Positions 10,991-22,402 of a stretch of 64,000 bases of DNA are shown piece after piece. Under the pieces are notes generated by a model, which was not told the DNA's origin, searched no databases, and was given only the letters and a program-made list of their open reading frames with translations. The stretch's first letter is position 1. Every line of letters starts with the position of its first letter. A program made the position numbers and the translations under genes. Origin of the DNA: Siphonodentalium dalli (Eukaryota; Mollusca; Scaphopoda; Gadilida; Siphonodentaliidae); contig CP136065.1 in assembly GCA_032622095.1 (NCBI GenBank), forward strand, positions 95,919,343 to 95,983,342. Reading direction: 5' to 3'.

Positions 10991-11923
10991 GGGTAATTAC
11001 GGAACATTTTTCTATTCATATAACATTCTGATATACATGTACGTGCCGTACACATAAATACAAATAATATTTATAATAAGGCCACATTGTGTGTTAAACA
11101 ACCAATGTGAATGGTTAGTGGAACTTTTTCTTAATAACATCTCTATTCATAGCTCAGATATATTCCACATACACGGCAGTGAAAGACAAGTTTAGATACC
11201 AAGACTAAAGTTCACTAAACGTCAATATTTGTCGCGTTTAACTAAATGAACAAGTTCACTAAACGATGTTAAATAACATGTTAAACACCAATATAAACAA
11301 ACAGCTCGAATGGTTCACGTGTGAATTAAATTTGTTATACCATCCTCAAATCCCCATGCAATATAATAGTAGATGGCATCCCGATTTAGGTCACAGAAAC
11401 AGCAATGAAAGATGTTCAAATAGCAATGCAAAAAGCAGGTTAAACAACAGAAACACACAGCACGCAGAGCACTAATGGTCAACGTGGGAATTCACGTTCC
11501 AATATATCGGCACGCACTAATCCTGAGCATAAAAAACATTAGTGCGGCTATCATGCCATGGTTCAATAAAGCATGTTGACAGGCCCGCCGAGATAACCGT
11601 AAAGCGATACGTGAATATACATAAAGACCCATATAAGTAACGTCTTCGAAAAAATTCCCAATTACCTTTCTAACCATATGGTTCGAGTATGAAAATAAAC
11701 AAGTTCCTTTCCAGTCATATTTTGCCCATTGCCCATAGTTCCTATGACTAGTCAAAATGCCTTCACAGAATACACCTATAGAGCGCGTAGTAAGAAATGG
11801 ATGCATGTTGATTCTGTTGCGACCCTTTGAGTGTTAATGCAGGTTGGTCTGACATAGTTATGCGCATCCATACTATATGGAACGCAACAAATTCATTTCT
11901 CAAATGAGTTCTCGAAAGTTTCT
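10991..11923. other. No gene recognised
   Basis: The frames at 11266-11475 and 11492-11806 have no recognisable domain and neither looks like a gene. Small direct repeats (GTTCACTAAACG) occur near 11210-11265. Confidence 0.4.
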
Positions 11924-11927
11924 TTAA

Positions 11928-12321
11928 CCCTTTACCCAACAGAACGGCCCTGTGCCAATGCATTCTCTTATATATGCGAGTCGACCATAGGTCGCCTCGC
12001 ATATATAAGAGAATGCATTGGCTTAACACATTAAAAATTATAAAATTGTTAAAGAATGTAAGAAAAAATGGCAAAAAGTGTTTAAAAAAAGATTTTTTTT
12101 TAGGCCAATGCATTCTCTTATATATGCGAGGCGACCTATGGTCGATTCGCATATATAAGAGAATGCATTGGCACAGGGCATAACTTTAACTATCACAATG
12201 TGGTCAAGGAGCCGGTTCCAATGATATCCATATGTGTATGGTTCTATTGAGACAGACCGAATATATTTTAGGCTGTTGAAGCTTTATTTGGCCGGTTTTG
12301 GCAGGTTTGTTGGGTAAAGGG
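11928..12321. mobile_element. piggyBac-like MITE with TTAA target, carrying nested hairpins
   Basis: TTAA flanks both ends (11924-11927 and 12322-12325). The termini are CCCTTTACCCAACA and its reverse complement TGTTGGGTAAAGGG. CCC-initial TIRs with TTAA targets are typical of piggyBac. Inside, 11947-12179 is a second inverted repeat (GCCCTGTGCC...GGCACAGGGC). Its arms are each a hairpin of GCCAATGCATTCTCTTATA with its complement (11955-12024 and 12104-12172). There is no transposase. It probably lies in or before an intron of the lectin gene to its right. Confidence 0.75.
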
Positions 12322-12325
12322 TTAA

Positions 12326-12906
12326 TACATATGTGGCATGTGTGTTTATACAAACACTATACGTTTTAGTTGAACATGTCTACTGATTTGGCTTGATCGG
12401 AGCTCGTCAGGTGATATTCACGATCAGAAATCGGATATGTTTTGTGAATGAGATGAACGAGGTTTTGCGCCCTCTCGTTTATGTGTATATATTCCGTGTG
12501 CCAGGGTGACGATCTTATGTCATGATTGTTTTAATTGACCTTGAACCGTTTTAGAATTGGGTCAAGGTTGACTGTCCTCTTATTTGTACGTATGTGTTGC
12601 ACACAATCTGATCCTTATTAATGTATAAACCCAATCGTTCCTCATCCATGCACCACATATACTTAGCAACCTGCAGATGTGTTAATTTGACCAAATTGAG
12701 TTGGGGATAGAGAAAATGTCCCAGATACCAAATATTTATCAGATTATGTGCACGACATGTACTCTTCCTGGTATTATGACCTGCTACAGTCACACAAGTA
12801 AGGAATGGATCCCATTGTACTCCGTTGCAATACAAATTCCTGTGCTTTCTTTTTTTCCCCAGTGCGTTGTTTCGGTTTGACAAACACCATTCATTTTTTT
12901 TTACAG
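12326..12906. other. Intergenic/intron upstream of the lectin exon
   Basis: It ends in a long polypyrimidine tract and TTTTTTTTTACAG, the acceptor for the exon at 12907. No earlier lectin exon was recognised in it. Confidence 0.5.
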
Positions 12907-13127
12907 CGAATGATTACTTGGTGGATGGAAGTGATAGTGTTCAAGAAAATGTGTTCGTACACCATGACGGCAGTAAGATGACATATCAAGGATGGGGCAT
13001 AGCACAACCAAACTCTGTCGGCGGGAACCAGGACTGCCTCGCCATAAGCCGCCCATATGGTGGACTTAACGATTTCTGGTGCCACACGTACACATCGCCT
13101 TACATATGTCAGATTGATTTCAATTAA
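12907..13127 (+). CDS. C-type lectin domain, terminal exon
   Basis: The exon starts after a strong acceptor (polypyrimidine tract, TTACAG) in phase 1 and encodes about 73 residues ending at TAA (13125-13127). It shows the second half of a C-type lectin fold: DGSKMTYQGW, then QPNSVGGNQDCLAI, then LNDFWC and SPYICQ. The two cysteines of the distal disulphide pair (DCL and YIC) and the extra Cys in FWC are present. The sugar/calcium loop reads QPN, intermediate between EPN (mannose-type) and QPD (galactose-type). The usual WND reads LND, so calcium-dependent sugar binding may be weak. The product is probably secreted, but the signal peptide exon lies outside the recognised sequence. Confidence 0.85.
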
Positions 13128-13191
13128 CATAACACGGTTCGGTGGCAGAATCGCCCGATTGTTCAAACAAGATACAATTTGTCGTTGAACA

Positions 13192-13542
13192 GATTTAGGT
13201 TGTCTTTTGTCTATAAAATGATGGGATTGAAAAAATTGTTGTTAAGGGCATTTCCGCCACGAAAACTTTGAGACATGTATATTCGATCGATATATAGTTT
13301 CATCATTGTGTGGTCTTTTTTCAATCCCGAAATTTGTACCCAATTTCGATATATACACCAGATTTATCGATGTTTTAATGACATTTGGCAAGTTATCTCC
13401 CTTTTTGCTGCATTCTATACATAAAAAATGCAAAACCAGAAAAGTAGATTTTTGTAAGACTGCTGTGGATGTTTCGACCGCACAATGATGCAACTATATC
13501 GACGGAATATTTTATTTTTATAGACAAAAGACAACCTAAATC
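13192..13542. mobile_element. TIR element (351 bp) downstream of the lectin exon
   Basis: GATTTAGGTTGTCTTTTGTC (from 13192) is matched by the reverse complement GACAAAAGACAACCTAAATC (to 13542). The interior is non-coding. A clear target duplication is not visible. It lies in the likely 3' UTR or 3' flank of the lectin gene; an AATAAA is present at 13564. Confidence 0.55.
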
Positions 13543-13721
13543 GGTGACAACAATATATATGAATAATAAAGTTTATATTTTAAAAAGTAAATTAATAATT
13601 AATTAACAAAATTGACATAATAATTTCAATAATATTTTTATATTTAAAACAGTTAATTAATAATTGCCACTTTTAAATTTAAAATTAATCAAAATTTTAT
13701 TTGATCAGCTTCCTTAAAAAG

Positions 13722-15932
13722 ATTCTTACCTTAATATTTTTATGTGCACTTTATAAACTTCATTGAGTCATCTTTGTCATGTATTGAGTTTGATATCTTT
13801 TGTTAACAGTTTATAAATCATGTATGTCTTATGTTTGTTATTATATTTTATGTGTTTATTATGATTAAATAAAGTTATCATTTAAAATAAATGTATTCAC
13901 TTTCTAAATTATTATTTCACAAAAAACCTCAAATACCCCAAAACACAATAGTTTAGAGTCGCCAATTAGTTAATCCGATTGTCTATAACACTAAGCACAT
14001 AGGCCGCTTACATCTTTTAAATGGAGCCGGCCGCTTACATATATGAAAGAACGAAAAGTTGAATAAAATCAACAAATTTGTGAATTTAAAAACAATTCAA
14101 ACGTTTATGTTTTCCATGTCATTCCCCGGACATATGTACTAAATTTCAGTCATGTCCATTGATAAACAAAGAAGATAATGCGACATCAAGTCCGCTTACA
14201 CCTTTTATTTTGGAGCTGGCGCCATACACTTTATAGTGTGTTTCAGAACGAAAAAGTTGAATAAAATCAACCAATTTGTGAATTTAAAAACAATTCAAAA
14301 GTTATTGTAGTCCATGTCCCAGCCCGGACATATTTCAATAATATTCATTGAGAAACAACGGACCAAACGCCTTATAACACCCCGTATACACCTTTTATTC
14401 CGAGCCGGCCTCGGCCTCGGCATACACGTTATAGTGTGTCCCGAGCTGGCCCAGGTCGACTGGGGCGAGTGGTCCGGTTTCCGGCACCTTTTATAATCGT
14501 GAGCAAGCTTCCTTAATTTGCAGCAGGTATCCGTTTGTGCGTAGTTTAATTTAGAAAGTTCCCCAATTAATATCGTAAATAGAGCGACTGTATTTGAAAG
14601 AGAAGGCCTCTGTTATTGATTATCAAGTTGCTATACATTAAAAAAACAACAAATGCACATGCCCGTTCAAGCGTAGTAGTGTATTTTCCCCATCTTAAAC
14701 GACATCCACAAATACCAAATAACGCTAACCTACTGCAAATGTTTTACAGGACAACTGTTAATATATTTGGGCTCAATTCATCTGATATGGTATGATTCCT
14801 CAAAATAAACAACAAAACCATCGTTACTTGGAAATGTAGTTTGGGCTAACATTTACATAAATCCTCCACCTCATTTATTCCGACACACACATCAGATGAA
14901 AAACCACCATCATACAACCGCCCAAATTGGGCGAAATAACGCCCCTTGTCAAATGGTCCTGCTAATTTGGTATGATGCTGAATTGTTATGATGACGGTGT
15001 TAAGTAAAAGTACCATTATTTTATTAAAGTTGTAATATGTTTCGCTGATCGGAACAAAATATACGAAAAGCAACTATATGTAGAAAATTATTTTTAAAAA
15101 AACCCAGCTGTATTGTGAAATATTTTAACTCATTCAGTGCCGGCGACTGATATATTCGTCGCCCGAAAGGCGCCATCCATGTGCCGGCGACGGATACATC
15201 CGTGGCCCAGAACATCTCGTTTAAAACATGCTCTACTGGGCGAAAAACTCAGTTTCAATATTGGTGTACATGCTTAAAACACTGCGGATTACAAGTCACA
15301 TCTTGGGAGAATTAGCATCGGGGGGGGGGGGGGGGGTATCGAGTGGTCTGTTTATACGCGCATGTGCATATTCAACTTGTAAACCATAACGTAGCCGAAG
15401 ATATCTCCGTTCAAACGACGTATCGGTCAGCTCTGCACGTTGAGGCATACAGGGGATAGAGCCGTCTGAATATATGTGGTGAAAAATTGTGTTTTGTGGG
15501 CGTTACTAAAGTCTTGCAGAGTTCAAACTCTCTGAGAGGTCAAGTTGTCAACGTATACACCGTACACAACTGTTAATTGGAAACCCATTTTGATTGCGTA
15601 AAGGATTTCGTCGGTCATTCCCTGATCCATCGAACACTTGGTTTAACACCAAACGATCGAGGAACACTGATTTGGACAATTACGTCAATCAAACTATGTA
15701 CCTTAAGGGGTTCGCCAAGTTACGATGATAAATTACTGGGTAGTGTTCTCCATTCCGAAGGTTCATTATTCCGAAGGTTCGCTATTACGAAGGTTCATTA
15801 TTCCGAAGGTTCCCTATTCCGAAGGTTCATTATTCCGAAGGTTAGTTATTCCGAAGGTTCGCTATTCCGAAGGTTCGCTATTCCGAAGTTTTTCTATTCT
15901 GGGCGCATTTAACCAGAAATGAATCAAAATTT
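13722..15932 (+). repeat. Left arm of a 2.2-kb inverted repeat (repeat family A)
   Basis: It is matched base for base, with few differences, by the reverse complement of 17883-20087. Examples are the segments 14314-14496 against 19313-19495 and 14846-15073 against 18736-18963, whose translations are identical. It is non-coding. Its first part looks like a transcript 3' end (TTAAATAAAGTTATCATTT near 13866). It contains a self-complementary GTGCCGGCGAC...GTCGCCCG region at 15135-15205, a G run at 15319-15336 and the minisatellite at 15752-15890. A third, shorter copy of the family is at 60388-61380. Confidence 0.85.
15752..15890 (+). repeat. 16-bp minisatellite (ATTCCGAAGGTTCGCT-type)
   Basis: About nine tandem units of ATTCCGAAGGTTC plus a variable triplet. 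Because 16 is not a multiple of 3 and no unit forms a stop, all three frames stay open and give artefactual repetitive peptides. The array recurs inverted at 17083-17216 and 17926-18064. Confidence 0.85.
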
Positions 15933-16623
15933 GCATCCCCACAAAAACCACACGAGAAATGAAAAATAATATTACGCTAGTTTTCACATATATTACATTT
16001 ATACACCCCATTCTAATTCCAAAATTGTCCCAGATGTCGGATATTAATAGCAAGAAGACAGTATCAGTTTACCGTTTATTATGGAAAGTTGAAAACACGA
16101 TGGCTGCATGACTGAAATAAACTACATGTAAGAGATACAGTCTATCCGAACTGGCAAACTGTATTTGAAAGAAACATCAACATTAAAGGCCAACTTAATT
16201 TTCGAGCCCCCAGATCACATATATAAAATATATGCCATATTATATACCAGTTTAATAGGAAGCTCTCGTTGTATTATCAAATTATCCTGTGTAATAAACT
16301 GTAAACATGTTGTTTGTTGCCGACGTGTTTTTGTGCTTAAGTTTCATCTAGTTTTGTTGCGCAAAGTGTATTATTGTCAATGGATTGGGAATAACTCTAT
16401 ATTTTAAAGATAGTTATCCCCTTCCACTGAATATACATTTTTAGTTTGAATTCTGTTGCATTCTGGGAGCCATAAGGGGGGAATCTTTTAATTATTTCAG
16501 CTGTTTTCTATTTCTCTATGGGCATCTTCTGAGACACAGACGTTTCAAATGGTGATGAATTATAGTATTTTAATCATATTTGTGGCATAGATTTTTATTA
16601 AAACCGTATATCAAGGCACTATA
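15933..16623. other. Spacer segment S1 of the inverted repeat
   Basis: Unique to the spacer; no gene recognised. Confidence 0.5.
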
Positions 16624-16869
16624 AAAAAATAATCGGTGACTCGAAAATTAAGTGGGCATTTAAAGTCAATACAAAGTCACAATTGCAGTTAGGTTCATCT
16701 CATATCCGTCTATTCAGCGATATTCTGCTTTGCAGTATGTTATGGCGCCCAGTATTCATTAAGCGTTATAGCCACACTGTTATAATCCGCCTTTAGCTGG
16801 CGTATTCTTTCCTCTAAGATTAATGAGATATAACGTCATACGTAATGACATTAAATGGTATGGAAACAT
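16624..16869 (+). repeat. Segment B, duplicated inverted at 20088-20331
   Basis: AATAATCGGTGACTCGAAAA...AATGGTATGGAAACAT is found as its reverse complement directly abutting the outer end of the right arm. The junction in the right copy shares only the two bases AT with the flanks here. Confidence 0.85.
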
Positions 16870-17082
16870 AGCAATTGTGTTGGCTGCGTGATGTAAATAT
16901 GTATTGAGAAATAACGTCTTACGTAATGACATTGAATCTCAAGGAAACCCGCGAAAAAAAAAATCACATTTATTGTTATAATGTTTTAAGTTATTTCCTT
17001 CATAAAACGAGTCTTCGTGATAAAGAACCCTCTCACTACTTTAGAATATAGAATTAACCTTTAAAATAACAAAAACCTTCGG

Positions 17083-17216
17083 AATAGCGAACCTTCAGAA
17101 TAGAGAACCTTCGGAATAGCGAACATTCGGAATAGTGAACCTTCGGAATAGCGAACCTTCGGAATAGAGCACCTTAGGAATAGTGAACCTTCGGAATAGC
17201 GAACCTTCGGAATAGA
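17083..17216 (-). repeat. 16-bp minisatellite, inverted copy in the spacer
   Basis: About nine units of GAACCTTCGGAATAGC, the reverse complement of the unit at 15752-15890, with scattered substitutions. Confidence 0.85.
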
Positions 17217-17882
17217 GACATGTCCCCTAAATTACTATAGAAAACATTAAGATTGCTCTTACATCTTTTAAGCTATCGAATTGAAATTTGGTAGTGAGGG
17301 GTTTTTCGATGCGCTGAATTCGATAGAATTGTCACCGGGTTACTTCGATGGCCCAAAAGGATGATTCGTTGACGCTGTACATACAGATACGTGTATCACA
17401 CAAACGAGAAGTATACGCCGCACAGCGATAGAACGATTGTTTTAGTCCTATCGAACGGAAGCAATTGATGTTCAAATTGTTTTCAGTTTTGTCATCTGCT
17501 TCTCTGGTAAATCGGTTATTGTAAACGTCATCCCATTTAGAAATTACGAAGGGTCTCATTTAACACCCCCCCCCCCCCCACTTTCGACCCTTGCCATAAC
17601 ATAATGCTATGTTATTCCACCAGCAAAATAAATGCCTAAAACTGCACAGAATAAGTTAGTTAGATGGTCACATAAAACAGATTTGTAATTTCACACAATC
17701 GGTGTTAATTTTAAGTACTCGTTGCCATGGCAACACGACATTTTGGATCTGTGATGACACTGTAGTACTGAAATTGGACATTCAATGAACTTCGTGAGTA
17801 GGGCCTATAATATCAATTCGTGATGTCAGTTCGATTCTTTCCAATGTTGAATAATCAAACTAAATATATAGCTGGTGTAAAT
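17217..17882. other. Rest of the inverted-repeat spacer
   Basis: No gene recognised. It contains a C run at 17566-17579 and a short minus frame (17332-17559) without a domain. Confidence 0.45.
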
Positions 17883-20087
17883 AATTTTGATTCATTTCTG
17901 GTTAAATGCGCCCAGAATAGAAAAACTTCGGAATAGCGAACCTTCGGAATAGCGAACCTTCGGAATAACGAACCTTTGGAATAATGAACCTTCGGAATAG
18001 GGAACCTTCGGAATAATGAACCTTCGTAATAGCGAACCTTCGGAATAATGAACCTTCGGAATGGAGAACACTACCCAGTAATTTATCATCGTAACTTGGC
18101 GAACCCCTTAAGGTACATAGTTTGATTGACGTAATTGTCCAAATCAGTGTTCCCCGATCGTTTGGTGTTAAACCAAGTGTTCGATGGATCAGGGAATGAC
18201 CGACGAAATCCTTTACGCAATCAAAATGGGTTTCCAATTAACAGTTGTGTACGGTGTATACGTTGACAACTTGACCTCTAAGAGAGTTTGAACTCTGCAA
18301 GACTTAAGTAACGCCCACAAAACACAATTTTTCACCACATATATTCAGACGGCTCTATCTCCTGAATGCCCCAACGTGCAGAGCTGCGCGATACGTCATT
18401 TGAACGGAGATATCTTCGGCTACGTTATGGTTTACAAGTTGAATATGCACATGCGCGTATAAACAGACCACTCGATACCACCCCCCCCCGATGCAAATTC
18501 TCCCAAGATGTGACTTGTAATCCGCAGTGTTTTAAGCATGTACACCAATATTGAAACTGAGTTTTTCGCACAGTAGAGCATGTTTTAAACGAGATGTTCT
18601 GGGCCACGGATGTATCCGTCGCCGGCACATGGACGGCGCCTTTCGGGCGACGAATATATCAGTCGCCGGCACTGAATGAGTTAAAATATTTCACAATATA
18701 GCTGTTTTTTTTTAAAAATAATTTTCTACATATAGTTGCTTTTCGTATATTTTGTTCCGATCAGCGAAACATATTACAACTTTAATAAAATAATGGTACT
18801 TTTACTTAACACCGTCATCATAACAATTCAGCATCATACCAAATTAGCAGGACCATTTGACAAGGGGCGTTATTTCGCCCAATTTGGGCGGTTGTATGAT
18901 GGTGGTTTTTCATCTGATGTGTGTGTCGGAATAAATGAGGTGGAGGATTTATGTAAATGTTAGCCCAAACTACATTTCCAAGTAACGATGGTTTTGTTGT
19001 TTATTTTGAGGAATCATACCATATCAGATGAATTGAGCCCAAATATATTAACAGTTGTCCTGTAAAACATTTGCAGTAGGTTAGCGTTATTTGGTATTTG
19101 TGGATGTCGTTTAAGATGGGGAAAATAGACTACTACGCTTGAACGGGCATGTGCATTTGTTGTTTTTTTAATGTATAGCAACTTGATAATCAATAACAGA
19201 GGCCTTCTCTTTCAAATACAGTCGCTCTATTTACGATATTAATTGGGGAACTTTCTAAATTAAACTACGCACAAACGGATACCTGCTGCAAATTAAGGAA
19301 GCTTGCTCACGATTATAAAAGGTGCCGGAAACCGGACCACTCGCCCCAGTCGACCTGGGCCAGCTCGGGACACACTATAACGTGTATGCCGAGGCCGAGG
19401 CCGGCTCGGAATAAAAGGTGTATACGGGGTGTTATAAGGCGTTTGGTCCGTTGTTTCTCAATGAATATTATTGAAATATGTCCGGGCTGGGACATGGACT
19501 ACAATAACTTTTGAATTGTTTTTAAATTCACAAATTGGTTGATTTTATTCAACTTTTTCGTTCTGAAACACACTATAAAGTGTATGGCGCCAGCTCCAAA
19601 ATAAAAGGTGTAAGCGGACTTGATGTCGCATTATCTTCTTTGTTTATCAATGGACATGACTGAAATTTAGTACATATGTCCGGGGAATGACATGGAAAAC
19701 ATAAACGTTTGAATTGTTTTTAAATTCACAAATTTGTTGATTTTATTCAACTTTTCGTTCTTTCATATATGTAAGCGGTCGGCTCCATTTAAAAGGTGTA
19801 AGCGGCCTATGTGCTTAGTGTTATAGACAATCGAATTAACTAATTGGCGACTCTAAACTATTGTGTTTTGGGGTATTTGAGGTTTTTTGTGAAATAATAA
19901 TTTAGAAAGTGAATACATTTATTTTAAATGATAACTTTATTTAATCATAATAAACACATAAAATATAATAACAAACATAAGACATACATGATTTATAAAC
20001 TGTTAACAAAATATATCAAACTCAATACATGACAAAGATGACTCAATGAAGTTTATAAAGTGCACATATAAATATTAAGGTAAGAAT
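17883..20087 (-). repeat. Right arm of the 2.2-kb inverted repeat (family A, inverted)
   Basis: Reverse complement of 13722-15932 with only scattered differences, chiefly homopolymer length and single substitutions, which implies a recent duplication. It includes the third 16-bp minisatellite array (17926-18064). It has no coding potential of its own. Confidence 0.85.
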
Positions 20088-20331
20088 GTTTCCATACCAT
20101 TTAATGTCATTACGTATGACGTTATATCTCATTAATCTTAGAGGAAAGAATACGCCAACTAAAGGCGGATTATAACAGTGTGGCTATAACGCTTAATGAA
20201 TACTGGGCGCCATAACATACTGCAAAGCAGAATATCGCTGAATAGACGGATATGAGATGAACCTAACTGCAATTGTGACTTTGTATTGACTTTAAATGCC
20301 CACTTAATTTTCGAGTCACCGATTATTTTTT
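20088..20331 (-). repeat. Segment B, inverted copy joined to family A
   Basis: Reverse complement of 16624-16869, here contiguous with the arm end instead of separated from it by about 690 bp. Confidence 0.85.
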
Positions 20332-20980
20332 GACCTTACATCCGTTAATCGTTGTTTATTAGTTATAGTCGTCAGTGTATGTTTGAATACAAATTTACCG
20401 GCAGTCAACTATGCTTACGTATGAAGTTATGAACCTATGATGATTAACTGTTACTACGGCCTCCTGTGTACGTTACAAATGTACTTAATGGTTGGTTCAC
20501 TATAACACCACGCACACCAAGAAGAGAATCCGTGCATATTTATGATGGAATACCGAAGGAGCGTGTCGTTAAAAACGAGTAAAAATATGGACTAAACAAA
20601 TGTAAATTTAAAACGAGAGCGCTTATTTAACAAACTTATCGCTATTGATATAATACGTTATAATGGAGTTAACTTTTTCGAATAGCTCCTCACTTATAGC
20701 GGCTATAATGAACAGACGTCTGAGTCGGTTCTTGAAATTTCGACATCAGTCGATTGAGTATAACCCCATAGGGGCGTGTATTTAAAAAACGGGTAACGTA
20801 TCAATTAAAAACGAGCGCGCCACTTTAACAAGCTCATCGCTATTGTTATACTACGTTACATGGGAGTTCAATACTTCGCATACCTCCTCACTTCTAACGG
20901 CCATCGTCCATAAACGGCTGAACCGATTCTTAAAATTGATACGCCAATCGATCGAGTTAAAGCTACGGAAATGCTGTAAT
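20332..20980. other. No gene recognised; diverged tandem dimer
   Basis: Two related blocks of about 250 bp (about 20560-20750 and 20760-20950) share words such as AACTTATCGCTATTGATATA/AGCTCATCGCTATTGTTATA and TCCTCACTT. This is a diverged direct duplication. No coding region. Confidence 0.45.
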
Positions 20981-21105
20981 TAATCGACTCCTTAACCACA
21001 GCAGAATTATGGGTAACTTTTCAGGATTTAGTCGGAAATATGGCTTGTTGCCATTCATCGGAAAGCTCTCTACCCATAATTCTGCTATGGTTAAAGAGTC
21101 GATTA
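20981..21105. repeat. 125-bp hairpin MITE
   Basis: TAATCGACTCCTTAACCACAGC...ATGGGTA pairs with TACCCAT...GCTATGGTTAAAGAGTCGATTA. The hAT-like element begins eight bases after it, so that insertion hit the MITE's edge. Confidence 0.7.
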
Positions 21106-21113
21106 CTTAGGCA

Positions 21114-22394
21114 CAGGGATGTGGCTAGAGGGTCTCCGTTGGGGGGGTGTCCACCTTGGGAAATTCCAACTGCACCCTCCCCTTGAGTCGGAATCACACC
21201 AACACAACTTTTTGCATAATTCCATTTGCACCCCCCTTGAATATCAGAATCACAGACCAAACACAAGTTTTGCATAATTCCATTGGCACCCCCCCCCCCC
21301 GCTTGAATCAGAATCACAGACCAAACAAACAAGTGTTGCATAATTCCATTTGCACCCTTCCCCCCCCCCCCCCCCCTTGAATCAGAATCACAGACTAAAC
21401 ACCAGTTTTGCATAATTCCATTTGCACCCCCCCCCCCCTTGCACATTAGTCCTCAGGCCTAATATCCTATGTATTCATAAACTATGTTGGTCTATATGCC
21501 CGGCATAAGAAAATTCAGATACTTTAACCTGATAATTGCCTAAATCCTAACATCTAGTAGCCTACTCCAGACAAATGCACACGGCTACGGGTAAGACACC
21601 AGGACATTGTGTCCGTCCATGTTTGTTCAGCCCGGTGTGAGAAAATTTGGAAAACTATACAAGAAAATCGCAAATCCTAGCATCTAGACTGGCCTCAACT
21701 GAAGCTTCCCTGGTGTTGGAAATTTCAAACCTCATACTCCCTCTTAGGTTGGAAAATTCTCTAACTGATGACCATTTCAGTCCACAAGTTTGACCGAATG
21801 TACTAAACTATTGTTTTGTTAAACTAATTAGCAGTTTTGTATTGGTCACGGGGAGGGACAGTGACACACCGGGCCGACCATGGTTCGGCCCGGTGTTGGA
21901 AAATTTTGAAATCTGAACGAGAAAATCGCAAAATCCTAGCATCTAGACTAGCCTCAAGTCTTCTTAGAGTTGGAAATTTCAAACCTGACACCCCCCACTT
22001 AGGTTGGAAAATTTCCAAATGATGATATTCCAATGACAGACATAATGTATGACAATATTGTTTTCTTAAATTTAGTAGCAGTTTTGACTAGCCACGGGGG
22101 AGGACCAGGAGACAAGCTTTCCAAGTGTTGGAAATTTCCAACCTGTCACCCCCTAAGGTTGGAAAATTTCCAACTGATGACCATTTCAGTCCAAAATTTT
22201 GACAAAAAATAGGAAAATAAGCAAATATTGGTCCAAAAACAATTAATTCCCCCCAATAAATTGTTTGAAAATCAAACGACAAGAATATTTTCAACCCATT
22301 GTTGGTGTGAAATGAAATTTCCAACTGTTGAAAATTTTGACCAAAGTTGGGGGGGGGGTGAGACACCCCACACCCCCCTCTAGCCACATCCCTG
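21114..22394. mobile_element. Non-autonomous hAT-like element with 8-bp target duplication
   Basis: The termini CAGGGATGTGGCTAGAGGG and CCCTCTAGCCACATCCCTG are inverted. The flanking 8 bp CTTAGGCA is present on both sides (21106-21113 and 22395-22402). A CAGGG-type TIR plus an 8-bp duplication defines the hAT superfamily. The 1281-bp interior has no transposase. It holds a 58-bp tandem array (21215-21440) and three diverged blocks of GGTTGGAAAATTTCCAACTGATGACCATTTCAGTCC-type sequence (21740-22195). Confidence 0.85.
21210..21440. repeat. ~58-65-bp minisatellite with C tracts
   Basis: Four units each begin TGCATAATTCCATTTGCACC, run through a C tract of variable length, and end in TTGAATCAGAATCACAGACC. 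It lies inside the hAT-like element. The apparent Gly-rich minus frame is an artefact of the array. Confidence 0.8.
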
Positions 22395-22402
22395 CTTAGG
22401 CA

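Noticed and set aside
15752-15890. CRISPR array
   Set aside because: Units are contiguous without unique spacers, and the window is eukaryotic.
15577-18237. Two 111-codon ORFs with repeated SEGSLFRRF peptide
   Set aside because: They run through the 16-bp minisatellite, which is open in every frame, and are the same sequence in the two inverted arms.
21021-21446. Gly-rich 141-codon minus ORF
   Set aside because: It translates the C-tract minisatellite inside the hAT-like element.
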